Positions 54,356 to 63,633 of a DNA stretch of 64,000 nt are shown piece after piece (the stretch's first letter is position 1; the number at the start of each line of letters is the position of its first letter). The stretch comes from Lachnospiraceae bacterium. GTDB taxonomy: Bacteria; Bacillota; Clostridia; Lachnospirales; Lachnospiraceae. The notes under the pieces are model-generated. The model was not told the DNA's origin. It did not search any database and saw only the letters and a program-made list of their open reading frames with translations. The stretch is from positions 99,685 through 163,684 of the forward strand of contig JAFLTC010000003.1 in assembly GCA_022510615.1 (NCBI GenBank). The letters run 5' to 3'. The position numbers were made by a program, and so were the translations under genes.

Positions 54356-55144
54356 CTATGCTTTTAATGCCACATCTAAAATCATCATAATAAGAAATCC
54401 CAGTACAAAGCCGAAAGTTCCCACCGTATCCCGTTTTCCCATATGGGCTTCCGGTATCAGTTCTTCCACAACAACATAAATCATTGTACCTGCTGCTAAA
54501 GACAAAAGAAGGGGCATCATAGGCGATATAATACCGGATATACCGGCTGCCAGCACGCCAAAGACCGGCTCAACAATGGCAGACATACTTCCCAGCAAAA
54601 AAGCCTTCCTCTTACTCATCCCGTCCGCAATCAGAGGCAATGCTACTGCTGTACCTTCCGGATAATTCTGAATTCCTATTCCGATTGCCAGCGCCACTGC
54701 CCCGGATAACAGATTTCCCTTCTCCGGATTCCCGGCAGCAAGAGCAAAGGCTAACCCCACTGCCATGCCCTCCGGAATATTATGTATCGTAATGGCAAGT
54801 ACAAGCAATTCGGTCCTCGTCCGAAGAGAAATTTTGTTCCTGTTTACCCTTTGAAGATGTTTTTTTACCAGACGATCCGCCGCCAGTAAAAGTAACACTC
54901 CGAAAATAAATCCCACAGATACCACCAGCCAGCTCATCTGTCCTGCTGTCTCAGCACGTTCCAGAGCGGGAATTAAAAGAGACCAGACCGATGCCGCAAT
55001 CATAACACCGCCGGCAAAGCCCAGAAAAACACACTGGACATCTCCTGCCACATGTTTTTTCATCCAAAATACATTGCCGGCTCCCAGAGCAGTTACCGAA
55101 AAAGTAAATAATGTTCCCCACAAAGACAGAAGAATTCCATTCAT
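54356..55144 (-). CDS. ZIP-family divalent metal transporter
   Basis: The protein has 262 residues with about eight helices, starting at MNGILLS behind GGAGG. Transport-site motifs are HNIPEGMAVGLAFALAAG in helix 4 and GIGIQNYPEGTAVALPLIADG in helix 5. There is a short basic loop (RLVKKHLQRVNRNKISLRTR) before helix 4. ZIP proteins bring zinc or iron into the cytosol. The nearby CobW operon makes zinc the best guess. It converges on lysC with a 3-base gap. Confidence 0.9.
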   Translation of the reverse strand: MNGILLSLWGTLFTFSVTALGAGNVFWMKKHVAGDVQCVFLGFAGGVMIAASVWSLLIPALERAETAGQMSWLVVSVGFIFGVLLLLAADRLVKKHLQRVNRNKISLRTRTELLVLAITIHNIPEGMAVGLAFALAAGNPEKGNLLSGAVALAIGIGIQNYPEGTAVALPLIADGMSKRKAFLLGSMSAIVEPVFGVLAAGISGIISPMMPLLLSLAAGTMIYVVVEELIPEAHMGKRDTVGTFGFVLGFLIMMILDVALKA

Positions 55145-55235
55145 GGTTACCTCCATTTGAAATGCCGTGGGAAATCACGGAAAATCAAAGCTCTCCTTCC
55201 CAGTATATTCCACAGGAGAGAAAAGGTTCTTCTCA

Positions 55236-55253
55236 TTAGCACGATGGTGCCAA
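55236..55253. repeat. Dispersed near-palindromic element, copy after sbcC
   Basis: TTAGCAC-GATG-GTGCCAA has 7-base arms that pair throughout if one G-T is allowed. It stands four bases past the sbcC stop codon and is the clearest copy of the element. Confidence 0.55.
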
Positions 55254-55257
55254 TTTT

Positions 55258-57888
55258 CTAGCTTTTTTCTATCTGGATACAGCTTCCCTGTGCCGTCTTT
55301 TCAATCAGTATTTTATTGTCAATTCTGTTTTTTAGTTCCTCCACATGTGAGATTATACCAATCAGCCGGCTTCCATCCGCCAGTCTGTCAAGAAGATTTA
55401 AAGCCTGTCTTAATGACTGCTCATCCAAGGTTCCAAAACCCTCATCGATGAACATGGAGTCCAGACGGATTCCTCCGCTTCTTTCCTGTACCACATCCGA
55501 AAGTCCAAGAGCAAGAGCAAGGGAAGCCAAAAACGATTCTCCGCCGGATAACGTACTGACATCCCGCCATTTTGCCGTATTCCGATCAAAGACATCCATA
55601 TCCAGTCCACTCTGAGCACGGTTGTCCTGAGCCTTTTCCTTACACCGGAGAACAAAGTTATCCTCTGTCATTACCGCCAGCCGTTTATTTGCTGCCGCAA
55701 TTACCTGTTTAAAATAATATTGCTGGACATAAACCTCCAGACTCATCTTTTCCTGTCCCCTTTTTTTGCCGTTAAAGGTTTCATTCAAATCCCGTATCAC
55801 AGTCCATCCGGACATCAGCTTTTCTTTTTCCTTTTGCTTCCCTCGAATAAAGGCCAGACACTCTTCATTGGCATTACAAATAATCTGGAGTCCATCCCGT
55901 TTTCCCTTCCACTCTTTAATCTCTTTTTCTTTCTCCTTTTCCTTCGCTTTATCCTCTTCCAAATCTACCGGACCGAATTTTTCGGTTTCCTTTTCCAATT
56001 CCTTTACAATTCCCTCTGTCTTTGCCAATTCTTCCTTATATTCTGCGATTTTCTCAGACAGCTTGTTCATCTGATTCTCTGTCAGAATGCTCTTTTTATA
56101 CTCATCCTCAGAAAGAAAACCTTCCTTTTTCCTCTTTTCGAGATAAATTTCTTCCCGTTCCTTCATTTCCTTTTGCAGACTTTGTACTCTTTTTTCCATT
56201 TCCTTTGCCGAGGTCGAAAGCTCTGCCCGGCTCTGCTGGTATCTCTCCCTTTGCTCCGTCAAAAGGCTAAGCTCCCTGTCGTATTCCTCACACTTTGTTT
56301 GTAGCTCCCGAATGTGTATTGATACCCCTTTTACACTATCCTCTTCCCCGATTCCCGCTTGATCCAGTTGTTTTCTTTTCTCCTCTAATGAGGTTTTTGC
56401 CGCTGCCGTTCTTTCTGAAATCTCCTTCAGCACTTTCTCTGCCTGATGATGTAACTCCTCTGCCTGATCCACTTCCTCCCGTTTCGGAGTGTCCGGTGTC
56501 AGTTCTGCCGGACTTGGATGCTCCGTTGAACCACAGACCGGGCATGGCTCTCCTTCCACAAGCTCTGTTGCCAGTAAACCGGCACTTCCAGCCATATATG
56601 CATCCCGCAGAGTACGATATGCTATATTGGTTTCCTCCTCCTCCCTGCGGCAGCGAAGAAGCTGTTGTTTCAATTCTTCATAGGTTTCCGATATTTTTTC
56701 ATATTCTTTTAACAAAGGAAGAGCGGACTCCCATTTCTCCTTTTGAAGCATCCACTGCTCCCGCTCCGGCTTTCTGGTCTGGCATTTCTGAAATTTCCCC
56801 TCGCACTCTGCCAGATTTTCCGTGACCTCTGCCAGTCTGAAGGAAATATTTTTTCTGCCTTTTTCCTCTTTTGCCAATGTCAGTTTACTTTTTTCATACT
56901 CCTGACTAAACGGTACTAAAGACGCGGCTTTTCTTGCTCTGGCTTCTTCCTTTTGCCAAAGAGCGGCTTCCTCTCTCTGCCCCTGTAACTTATCTGCCCG
57001 CTCCCTTGCCCGGAAAAGAGCTTCCAGCCTTTCCCTCTTATGCCTATCCTCCTCTTTCTTTCGCACCAGTTCTTTTGATTCCTTCTCTTTTTTCTTTATC
57101 TCCCTGTCTGCTTCCTTTAGCAAAGCCTTACTATCCTTAACATATCCGTCAAGCAATGATTCCAGCTTATCAATCAGAGCAGGCTCTTTTTTCATCTGCT
57201 CGATTTCCTGCTCCGTCTCTCCGCCCTTTTCTATCAGCTTTATTTTCTCATTGTTTGTGCGAAGTTCTGTCTCCAGTTCCGTATTTTTTTTCTGATATTC
57301 CAGATCCTTTTCACGAATTTTTTCCTGAATTCTAAAATACAGCGTTGTATCAAATATATTCTGAAAAATTTTCTTTCGATCTGTACTTTTGGCATTCAAA
57401 ATACGCAGAAAATCTCCCTGGGCAATCATTACTGTCTGGGAAAACTGTGCCCGGTCAAGTCCGATAATCTCGAAAATTTTTGCATTTACCTCCTCCTGAC
57501 GGTCATAGGTCTCACCGGTTTCCACACACGCTAAGAAAACAGAAGCGCTTTCCTCTGTCATGCGTTCTCCCCGCTTACTTTTCCTCTGATAAGCCGGATT
57601 TCTCACAATTCGGTACTCCCGTCCCCTCTGGGAAAAATGATATTCCACAAAGGTCTTTCCCTCCAATGGCGTGTAATCAGAGCGGAAACTTCTGCTCTCC
57701 CGGCGCTCCTTTCCCCCACTGGCCTCGCCGTACAGGGCAAAGGAAATGGCATCAAAAACCGTCGTTTTGCCGGCACCGGTATCGCCTGTCACGAGAAAAA
57801 TCCCCTGTCCGCCAAAACCGGTAAAGTCAATTTCTTCCTCACCACCATAGGGACCAAATCCTCCCATTTTCAGGTACAATGGTTTCAT
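55258..57888 (-). CDS. sbcC: DNA repair exonuclease subunit SbcC
   Basis: The protein has 876 residues. Walker A (GDTGAGKTTVFDAISFALYG) is near the start. Long coiled coils meet at a zinc hook (EGEPCPVCGSTEHPSP, about residue 435). The C-terminal ABC signature LSGGESFLASLALALGLSD and Walker B (LDSMFIDEGFGTLDEQSL) follow. With SbcD it forms the Mre11-Rad50-like nuclease that opens hairpins and double-strand breaks. It overlaps sbcD by 4 bases (ATGA). Confidence 0.93.
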   Translation of the reverse strand: MKPLYLKMGGFGPYGGEEEIDFTGFGGQGIFLVTGDTGAGKTTVFDAISFALYGEASGGKERRESRSFRSDYTPLEGKTFVEYHFSQRGREYRIVRNPAYQRKSKRGERMTEESASVFLACVETGETYDRQEEVNAKIFEIIGLDRAQFSQTVMIAQGDFLRILNAKSTDRKKIFQNIFDTTLYFRIQEKIREKDLEYQKKNTELETELRTNNEKIKLIEKGGETEQEIEQMKKEPALIDKLESLLDGYVKDSKALLKEADREIKKKEKESKELVRKKEEDRHKRERLEALFRARERADKLQGQREEAALWQKEEARARKAASLVPFSQEYEKSKLTLAKEEKGRKNISFRLAEVTENLAECEGKFQKCQTRKPEREQWMLQKEKWESALPLLKEYEKISETYEELKQQLLRCRREEEETNIAYRTLRDAYMAGSAGLLATELVEGEPCPVCGSTEHPSPAELTPDTPKREEVDQAEELHHQAEKVLKEISERTAAAKTSLEEKRKQLDQAGIGEEDSVKGVSIHIRELQTKCEEYDRELSLLTEQRERYQQSRAELSTSAKEMEKRVQSLQKEMKEREEIYLEKRKKEGFLSEDEYKKSILTENQMNKLSEKIAEYKEELAKTEGIVKELEKETEKFGPVDLEEDKAKEKEKEKEIKEWKGKRDGLQIICNANEECLAFIRGKQKEKEKLMSGWTVIRDLNETFNGKKRGQEKMSLEVYVQQYYFKQVIAAANKRLAVMTEDNFVLRCKEKAQDNRAQSGLDMDVFDRNTAKWRDVSTLSGGESFLASLALALGLSDVVQERSGGIRLDSMFIDEGFGTLDEQSLRQALNLLDRLADGSRLIGIISHVEELKNRIDNKILIEKTAQGSCIQIEKS

Positions 57889-59009
57889 GCGCCGCCTCCC
57901 TCCAGTTCCTCTAACAGTTCTGTCAATACCTCTCTTTGACTTTCTCCCATTTTCTCCGCATTATTTCGAAAACAATAAAATTCCTCCATCATTTCAAGCG
58001 GGGATTTATTTTCAAAGCCGTCACTATCCGTAGCCTCCCAGGAAACAGAGGTGCGGGAATTTTCCACAGAAAATTTCAGCATATTGGGAAATACGGCTAA
58101 AAGACTGACTCTGGCATCCGGCATAACTTCCTCATCTGTGACAATAACCTGTACATAATCCTCCGAATATGTCATGTCCATCAGCTCTTCGTAATTCCCC
58201 TTTACAATTCGCAAATCGTGAATCGGACTTAACGGAACCGGACGGCAGGTTACATCTCCTTTTTCCTTTACCTCCACAATCGTAACCGACTTTTTATGAA
58301 GTGCCTCGGAAAAGGAATATTTCAAAGGAGTTCCGCTGTAACGCAGAGTGTTCTTTTTGATTTTCTGTCCCCCATGGATATGTCCCAGTGCCACATAGTC
58401 AAAGCCTTCATAAGCATCAAAAGAAATCGCATCCAGTCCCCCGATGGCAAACTCTTCGGAATCACAGGTGGATGCCCCCATTACAAACTGATGGCTTACC
58501 AGTACACTTCTTCTGTCCGGATTCCGCTCTGCTTGTCCCAAAACTGTCCGAAGTGCCTCCTCATAAGTGGCAATCTCTTCTTCGGGAAAATATACCTTCA
58601 CCCCTATGGGCTTAATAAAGGGAAGCAGATACAAGTCCAGCTCTCCATACTCATCCGACAACGTCTTGCAGTACAGATCCCCTTCATATTTTCCCCTCAT
58701 CACAATCCCCTGCTTCTCAATAAGTCCGGATAAATAATTCACCCGTTCTCCGGAATCGTGGTTTCCACTGATGGCATAAACCGAAATTCCCCCTAATACA
58801 AGTTCAGAGACAAAGGTATCAAAGATACCCATTGCCTCTGCAGAAGGAGTCGGTTTATCATAAATATCACCGGCAATCAGAACAGCATCACACTGTTCCT
58901 TTTTGGCGATATCCGCTATCTGATGCAAAACTGCCCGCTGGTCCGCTGCCAGATTCACATCAAACAGCCGTTTGCCGATATGTAAATCGGCCGTATGCAA
59001 AAATCGCAT
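57885..59009 (-). CDS. sbcD: DNA repair exonuclease subunit SbcD
   Basis: The protein has 374 residues. The calcineurin-like phosphoesterase motifs are complete: HTADLHIGKRLF, IAGDIYDKPTPS, AISGNHDSGERV, VLVSHQFVMG and ALGHIHGGQKI. A C-terminal capping domain follows. It is the nuclease subunit partnered with SbcC, whose gene it overlaps. Confidence 0.93.
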   Translation of the reverse strand: MRFLHTADLHIGKRLFDVNLAADQRAVLHQIADIAKKEQCDAVLIAGDIYDKPTPSAEAMGIFDTFVSELVLGGISVYAISGNHDSGERVNYLSGLIEKQGIVMRGKYEGDLYCKTLSDEYGELDLYLLPFIKPIGVKVYFPEEEIATYEEALRTVLGQAERNPDRRSVLVSHQFVMGASTCDSEEFAIGGLDAISFDAYEGFDYVALGHIHGGQKIKKNTLRYSGTPLKYSFSEALHKKSVTIVEVKEKGDVTCRPVPLSPIHDLRIVKGNYEELMDMTYSEDYVQVIVTDEEVMPDARVSLLAVFPNMLKFSVENSRTSVSWEATDSDGFENKSPLEMMEEFYCFRNNAEKMGESQREVLTELLEELEGGGA

Positions 59010-59030
59010 GAAAAACCCCCTGTTTCACTT

Positions 59031-60185
59031 TTATATTTCGACATCCGCACTATAATCTACATTATCATAATGAAAGCCGAACATTTTATAAAAATCATCC
59101 CAATATCCGTCGATATCTCCGTATTCACCAATATTTTCCGTCGTCACCTTATCCCAGACTGCATTAATTTTATCCTGTACCTTATCCTGTAATTCCCAGT
59201 CATCCAGACGGAAATATCCTGCCTCATCCACCTCTTTTTTTACAAGCTTATCGGTAAACAACCGCTGCATCTGCTCAATACATCCCTCATGCAGTCCTTC
59301 TTCCTTCATAATCTTATAAAGAAGAGAAATATAAAGAGGAACAATCGGAATTGCGGCACTACTCTGGGTTACCAGCGCTTTATTCACAGAAATGTACGCC
59401 TTGATATCCCTGTCTGCAAATTCCTTTGTCAATTTTACCGAAGTATCGTACAAATGCTTCTTCGCCTGTCCAATACTACCGTCTTTATAAATCGCATGGG
59501 TCACGGATGGTCCGATATAGGAATAAGCAATCGTTATAGCATGGTCAGAAAGAACATCTGCCTTTACCATTTCCCGAATCCATTCTTCCCAATCCTCACC
59601 GCCCATAACCTGAACGGTTTTACGAATTTCCTCTTCGGTAGCAACCGGCACGGTAACCTCTGTAATTTCATTGTTTCTCAAGTCAATGGTTTTATTGGTA
59701 AATTCCGTACCTACGGTTTTCAGAACGCTGGATACCATCGTACCGTCAGCCAGTGTCCTTCTCGGTGCTGCCATACTGTATACCACCATATCCGCCTTGC
59801 CCCAGTCTTTTTTAATGGTCTCGATAACCTGCTGTTTCATCTCCCGGGAAAAACCATCTCCATTAAAAGATTTCGCATAATAGCCGTCCTCTGTGGCAAA
59901 CTGTTCAAAGGCCTTTGTATTATACCAGCCCGCTGTGGCTGTCCGTTTTCCCGTCGCTTCCTTTTCAAAGGAAACACCTATTGTATCAGCACCATATCCA
60001 TAGGTCACAGCAATCCGGCTGGCAAGTCCGTATCCGGTAGAAGCACCGATTACCAATACCTTTTTCGGTCCCTCTGTCATACCCTTTTCTTTGCAATAGG
60101 CAATTTGGCGTCTCACACTCTCTTTGCATCCCTCCGGGTGAGCCGTTGTACATATAAATCCTTTTACTTTTGGTTCTACAATCAT
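59031..60185 (-). CDS. fabV: Trans-2-enoyl-CoA/ACP reductase, FabV/Ter family
   Basis: The protein has 384 residues, starting at MIVEPKVKGF behind GGAGGT. The nucleotide motif is VLVIGASTGYGLASRIAV. The catalytic Y-x8-K is YKDGSIGQAK in SVTHAIYKDGSIGQAKKHLYD. Other blocks are YSMAAPRR and SVNKALVTQSSAAIPIVPLYISLLYK. The enzyme reduces trans-2-enoyl thioesters with NADH. In Clostridia it can act in fatty acid synthesis or as Ter in crotonyl-CoA to butyryl-CoA reduction; no other pathway gene is adjacent to decide. Confidence 0.92.
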   Translation of the reverse strand: MIVEPKVKGFICTTAHPEGCKESVRRQIAYCKEKGMTEGPKKVLVIGASTGYGLASRIAVTYGYGADTIGVSFEKEATGKRTATAGWYNTKAFEQFATEDGYYAKSFNGDGFSREMKQQVIETIKKDWGKADMVVYSMAAPRRTLADGTMVSSVLKTVGTEFTNKTIDLRNNEITEVTVPVATEEEIRKTVQVMGGEDWEEWIREMVKADVLSDHAITIAYSYIGPSVTHAIYKDGSIGQAKKHLYDTSVKLTKEFADRDIKAYISVNKALVTQSSAAIPIVPLYISLLYKIMKEEGLHEGCIEQMQRLFTDKLVKKEVDEAGYFRLDDWELQDKVQDKINAVWDKVTTENIGEYGDIDGYWDDFYKMFGFHYDNVDYSADVEI

Positions 60186-60218
60186 AATTACCTCCATATC
60201 CCAAGTATGCTAATATAC

Positions 60219-60899
60219 CTACATCATAACATAAAACAGAATCATAAAAAAGTGCAAAATGCTTCCCGCCAGAACAAAAAGATGAAAAACCGAATGAACA
60301 TACTTTTTCTTTTTTCCGATCCCATAAAGAATCGCACCAATGGTATAGGCAACACCACCCGTTACTAAAAACACCGTCCCTCCTGTGCCAAGACACCGAA
60401 TCGTCGGACGGATAAAGAAAATAATGCACCAGCCCATGGCGAGATAACAAATCATAGATAAAAGCTGATATTTTTTTAAATCAATGGCCGTGAGTGTAGC
60501 CGCCGCAAAGCAGCAGGCCCACACAATCCCAAATATGACAAAGGCCTGTACCGGATACAGAGGACGAAGCGCCGCCAGAGTAACCGGAGTATAAGTACCG
60601 GCAATCAAAAAATAAATCGTACAATGGTCAATAATCTGAAATACCTTCTTTGCCATCGGCCGCCGGAGTCCATGATAAATACTGGACATCGTGTACAAAA
60701 CAATCATGGTTCCCCCATAAATCGCCGAACCTACAACCGCCCATGCATCCTTATTGAGTGCCGCAAAAATCACGCAGAGAGTCAACGCCGCAATGGCAAA
60801 TGCTCCGCCTACAATGTGGGATACCATATTAAAAATTTCTTCACCTTTTGTATATGAAGGAAGTATCCGATCTTCCAATTTTGTCCTTACCTGTTTCAT
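60219..60899 (-). CDS. Hemolysin III / TrhA-like membrane protein
   Basis: The protein has 226 residues, starting at MKQVRTK behind AAGGAGAT. It has seven predicted helices. Family motifs are EEIFNMVSHIVGGAFAIAAL, MSSIYHGL, QIIDHCTIYFLIAGTYTP and HSVFHLFVLAGSILHF, the PAQR/hemolysin III metal-site layout. Its bacterial members are linked to membrane energetics or lipid homeostasis; true haemolysis is not implied. Confidence 0.88.
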   Translation of the reverse strand: MKQVRTKLEDRILPSYTKGEEIFNMVSHIVGGAFAIAALTLCVIFAALNKDAWAVVGSAIYGGTMIVLYTMSSIYHGLRRPMAKKVFQIIDHCTIYFLIAGTYTPVTLAALRPLYPVQAFVIFGIVWACCFAAATLTAIDLKKYQLLSMICYLAMGWCIIFFIRPTIRCLGTGGTVFLVTGGVAYTIGAILYGIGKKKKYVHSVFHLFVLAGSILHFFMILFYVMM

Positions 60900-61074
60900 G
60901 TCGCTAATCTCCTTTTTATTTCTGAATTTTAGCGTACCACGTTTTTGTGTTAAAGTCAACATTTATACTTTGATATGTAGTTTTTAAAACTATATGACAC
61001 TAGACTTACGAAGATTTTTATGTTATACTTATTCACAAAATTTTTTAAAAATGAAAAGAGGCGAAGATACTACT

Positions 61075-61788
61075 ATGCACTATACAAACCAGAATACACA
61101 GATATACGTTTATGCTATGCCGGTACTGGATTCCAGAATGTACATTATAATAAATGATAAAAATAACAAAGAGGCACTGATTATTGACCCGCTCCGGGAC
61201 CCGGAGGCACTCGCTGTCATAAGACAGCTGAATTATGCCACCGTTCTTTTAACCCACTCGCATTACGATCACATTTCCGGAGTAAACTGGCTGCGGGAGC
61301 AGCTTAACTGCACTCTCTTATGTTCAGAAATCTGTGCGGAGCATATAAAAGATTCTCACAAAAATCTTTCTGCCTTTTCCTCTGCCCTGATTCTTGACAA
61401 AACAGAGGAAGAGCAGGCACAGTGCATGAGTTTTTTTGATATGGATTATACCTGTCAGGCGGATAAAACCTTTGACAGAGAAACTTCTTTTACTTTTGGC
61501 AGCTATCAGGTGGAAATTATCCATACACCGGGGCACTCGGAGTGTAGTCAGTGTATCCGCCTATTTACAGATAAAAAAGGACTGACACCGGAGCTTATCT
61601 TTACCGGTGACAGTCTTGTAAATGGGCATGATATCATTACCAGGCTCCCGGGAGGAAGCAAACGGGATTATCGAGCTGTTACCAAACCCTATCTGGACAG
61701 TCTGGCTCCCGACACATTAATTATGCCGGGGCACGGAGAATGGGGGACGAAAGCTATGCTCTCACATTCCTCCGACACTATTTCCTAA
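61075..61788 (+). CDS. MBL-fold hydrolase, glyoxalase II-like
   Basis: About 237 residues from MHYTNQN (an in-frame ATG 24 bases upstream is an alternative). Metal ligands lie in THSHYDHISG, HTPGHSECS, FTGDSLV and MPGHGEWG, as in glyoxalase II-like and sulfur dioxygenase-like hydrolases. It is cytosolic and its substrate is unknown. The 3' end overlaps the converging deacetylase gene by 27 bases. Confidence 0.83.
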   Translation: MHYTNQNTQIYVYAMPVLDSRMYIIINDKNNKEALIIDPLRDPEALAVIRQLNYATVLLTHSHYDHISGVNWLREQLNCTLLCSEICAEHIKDSHKNLSAFSSALILDKTEEEQAQCMSFFDMDYTCQADKTFDRETSFTFGSYQVEIIHTPGHSECSQCIRLFTDKKGLTPELIFTGDSLVNGHDIITRLPGGSKRDYRAVTKPYLDSLAPDTLIMPGHGEWGTKAMLSHSSDTIS

Positions 61789-62754
61789 AGGGGGCAGATC
61801 ATTGGTGTCCCATCTTGGCAGTAAATACCGGTTTTCCCCCGGCAAATCAGCAGTTCTCGCTTCCACAGTCAGTCCCAGCTTACAGCCAATCTCCTCTTTC
61901 TGAATAAATTGCAACACATCTTCACTGTAATTGCCATAAGGATAATTCATAACCCAGGCTTTTTCATCAATCACATCCGAAAAATAATCCCTTGCCTGTA
62001 AAATATCCTTTTCCATTTTTTCCTTCGTGAGTTTCCCCAGCCAGTAATGGTCATAACCATGAAGGCCAAAAAACATACCGCCCTCCTTCATACAGCGAAT
62101 CTGATCCCGATTCATATAAAGTTCTCTTGCAAAAACCTCTTCGGAAATCCCCACATAGGTTTCAAAAAGGCAGGTGGCTATCTCATTTCTGACATCCTCC
62201 GGCAGGCGGTTCTGCAAAAGACGCTTTACAAAGATCACTTCCCCCGGGTCAAAACGATTTGGCACCGCCAGTTCCCGGTATAGCTCCTCATTGGAAGGAA
62301 CTTCTTTGTCTGAAAATCTTCCCGCTTCCCGGTACTCGGTAAGTTTTTCAAAACAGGCCTGCACAAGTTCATCGATGGGTGCCGTTGCCAAAATATGATG
62401 GATCTTGTTTACATCTAAAAGCTTATGCTCCTTTACCGCCTTGGCATTTGGAAAAAAAGAGCCCTGCATCCCATATTTTTTAAGTAAGGGGTATACTACC
62501 GTATAATGGTCAATATATCCGTCATCGAAAGTTAAAAGTAGAGAATTTTCCGGCAGAGAAGAAAAATCTTTTGTCTCATAAGCCGCCAGCACATCCTCCA
62601 TTCGTATGACGGTAAAAGATTTTCGGATAAATTCTAATTGTTCTTCAAAGAGTCGTACATCCAGTCCCTTAATATCCGGATAACGGCTATAGGTTAAATC
62701 TCTCACATAATGATACATGACTATCGTCACTTTTTTTTCCGTTTCTGTACTCAA
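61762..62754 (-). CDS. Polysaccharide deacetylase (NodB-like) family protein
   Basis: The protein has 330 residues from a TTG behind GGAGGAA, overlapping the upstream gene as TTGA. The NodB fold shows LLLTFDDGYIDHY (metal-binding Asp), GLHGYDHYWLG (metal His and partner) and MNYPYGNYSEDV. There is an unusually long helical insertion (~90 residues) between the first two motifs. There is no signal peptide, so it probably acts on an intracellular or membrane-linked sugar. Coupling to a sugar cytidylyltransferase gene suggests a role in the same glycan. Confidence 0.8.
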   Translation of the reverse strand: MSTETEKKVTIVMYHYVRDLTYSRYPDIKGLDVRLFEEQLEFIRKSFTVIRMEDVLAAYETKDFSSLPENSLLLTFDDGYIDHYTVVYPLLKKYGMQGSFFPNAKAVKEHKLLDVNKIHHILATAPIDELVQACFEKLTEYREAGRFSDKEVPSNEELYRELAVPNRFDPGEVIFVKRLLQNRLPEDVRNEIATCLFETYVGISEEVFARELYMNRDQIRCMKEGGMFFGLHGYDHYWLGKLTKEKMEKDILQARDYFSDVIDEKAWVMNYPYGNYSEDVLQFIQKEEIGCKLGLTVEARTADLPGENRYLLPRWDTNDLPPLGNSVGGM

Positions 62755-63449
62755 ATCGATTCCTCCTGCTCCATATAGTACTGCGCTACCACTAAATCCA
62801 CTCTCTCATCAATATCCACACTCCGCCCTGCGGGCATCCGATATCCTACCGGATTGTCATTTAAACTGGTTTCTGCCGACAGCCTGCGGACCTCATTGAC
62901 ATAAATGCTGCCGTTGACACGGTAATACTTTGGCATATCCTGTCTACGCACGGTGCTGTTTACTGACAATAACGGTGTCAAATTTCCTTTTTCATCACAA
63001 CTGCGCATTAAAATTGGAGAATCGCTGACCTCGGATACTGCCGTTACATCCTTTCCACTTTCCAATGCCAGGCTTACTGCCCCCTCAATATCTTCTGCTC
63101 TGCGCAGCGGACTAGTAGGCTGTAAAAGCACAAGATAGTCGTATTCCCTTCCTTTTTTTGCCAGTCGCTCCAACGTATAAAGAATGGCATCAATCGTTTT
63201 CGCCGTGTCGGATGCCAATTCCTCCGGTCTTAGAAATGGCACCTCGGCTCCATATTGTCTGGCTGTCTCCGCAATTTCCTCACTATCTGTGGAAACAACA
63301 ATATCATCAAAGAAGGAACAGCCCTTTGCCGCCTCAATCGTATGGGCAATGAGCGGTTTTCCCGACAGTATCTTCAGATTTTTCCCCGGAATCCCTTTAC
63401 TATTACCTCTGGCCGGAATAAAAGCCAGCACTTTTTTCCCCTTTATCAC
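62751..63449 (-). CDS. Acylneuraminate cytidylyltransferase family protein (NeuA/PseF-like)
   Basis: The protein has 232 residues from a GTG behind GGAGGGG. The activating motif is FIPARGNSKGIPGKNLKILSGKPLIAHTI. Further blocks are VVSTDSEEIAETARQYGAEVPFLRP, LLQPTSPLRRAEDIEGAV and GRSVDIDERVDLVVAQ. The family attaches CMP to nonulosonic acids such as sialic, legionaminic or pseudaminic acid. Directly next to flagellin, it probably supplies an activated sugar for flagellin glycosylation. The exact sugar cannot be told. Confidence 0.87.
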   Translation of the reverse strand: MIKGKKVLAFIPARGNSKGIPGKNLKILSGKPLIAHTIEAAKGCSFFDDIVVSTDSEEIAETARQYGAEVPFLRPEELASDTAKTIDAILYTLERLAKKGREYDYLVLLQPTSPLRRAEDIEGAVSLALESGKDVTAVSEVSDSPILMRSCDEKGNLTPLLSVNSTVRRQDMPKYYRVNGSIYVNEVRRLSAETSLNDNPVGYRMPAGRSVDIDERVDLVVAQYYMEQEESI

Positions 63450-63552
63450 TCTTACCCCTCCATTCCGAAATGTCACAAAATCTTACGCTCTCCCGACCAG
63501 TATACCAAAAATTTCCGCTCATTTCCACCCTTTCCCCAAAATTACCATAGGA

Positions 63553-63590
63553 CAAAAAAAAGAGAAACCAAAATGGTTTCTCTTTTTTTG
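63553..63590. terminator. Terminator after flagellin
   Basis: CAAAAAAAAGAGAAACCA and TGGTTTCTCTTTTTTTG form a nearly perfect 17-bp stem around AAA. It is usable on both strands and lies 44 bases beyond the flagellin stop. Confidence 0.85.
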
Positions 63591-63633
63591 TACATACATG
63601 TTTGTCGTATCAGACAAGTACTCTCCTTCGAGA

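Noticed and set aside
59289..60368. Long plus-strand open frame (359 codons) across fabV
   Set aside because: It lies antisense to a clearly conserved enzyme. Its translation is low-complexity with no family features and there is no ribosome site.
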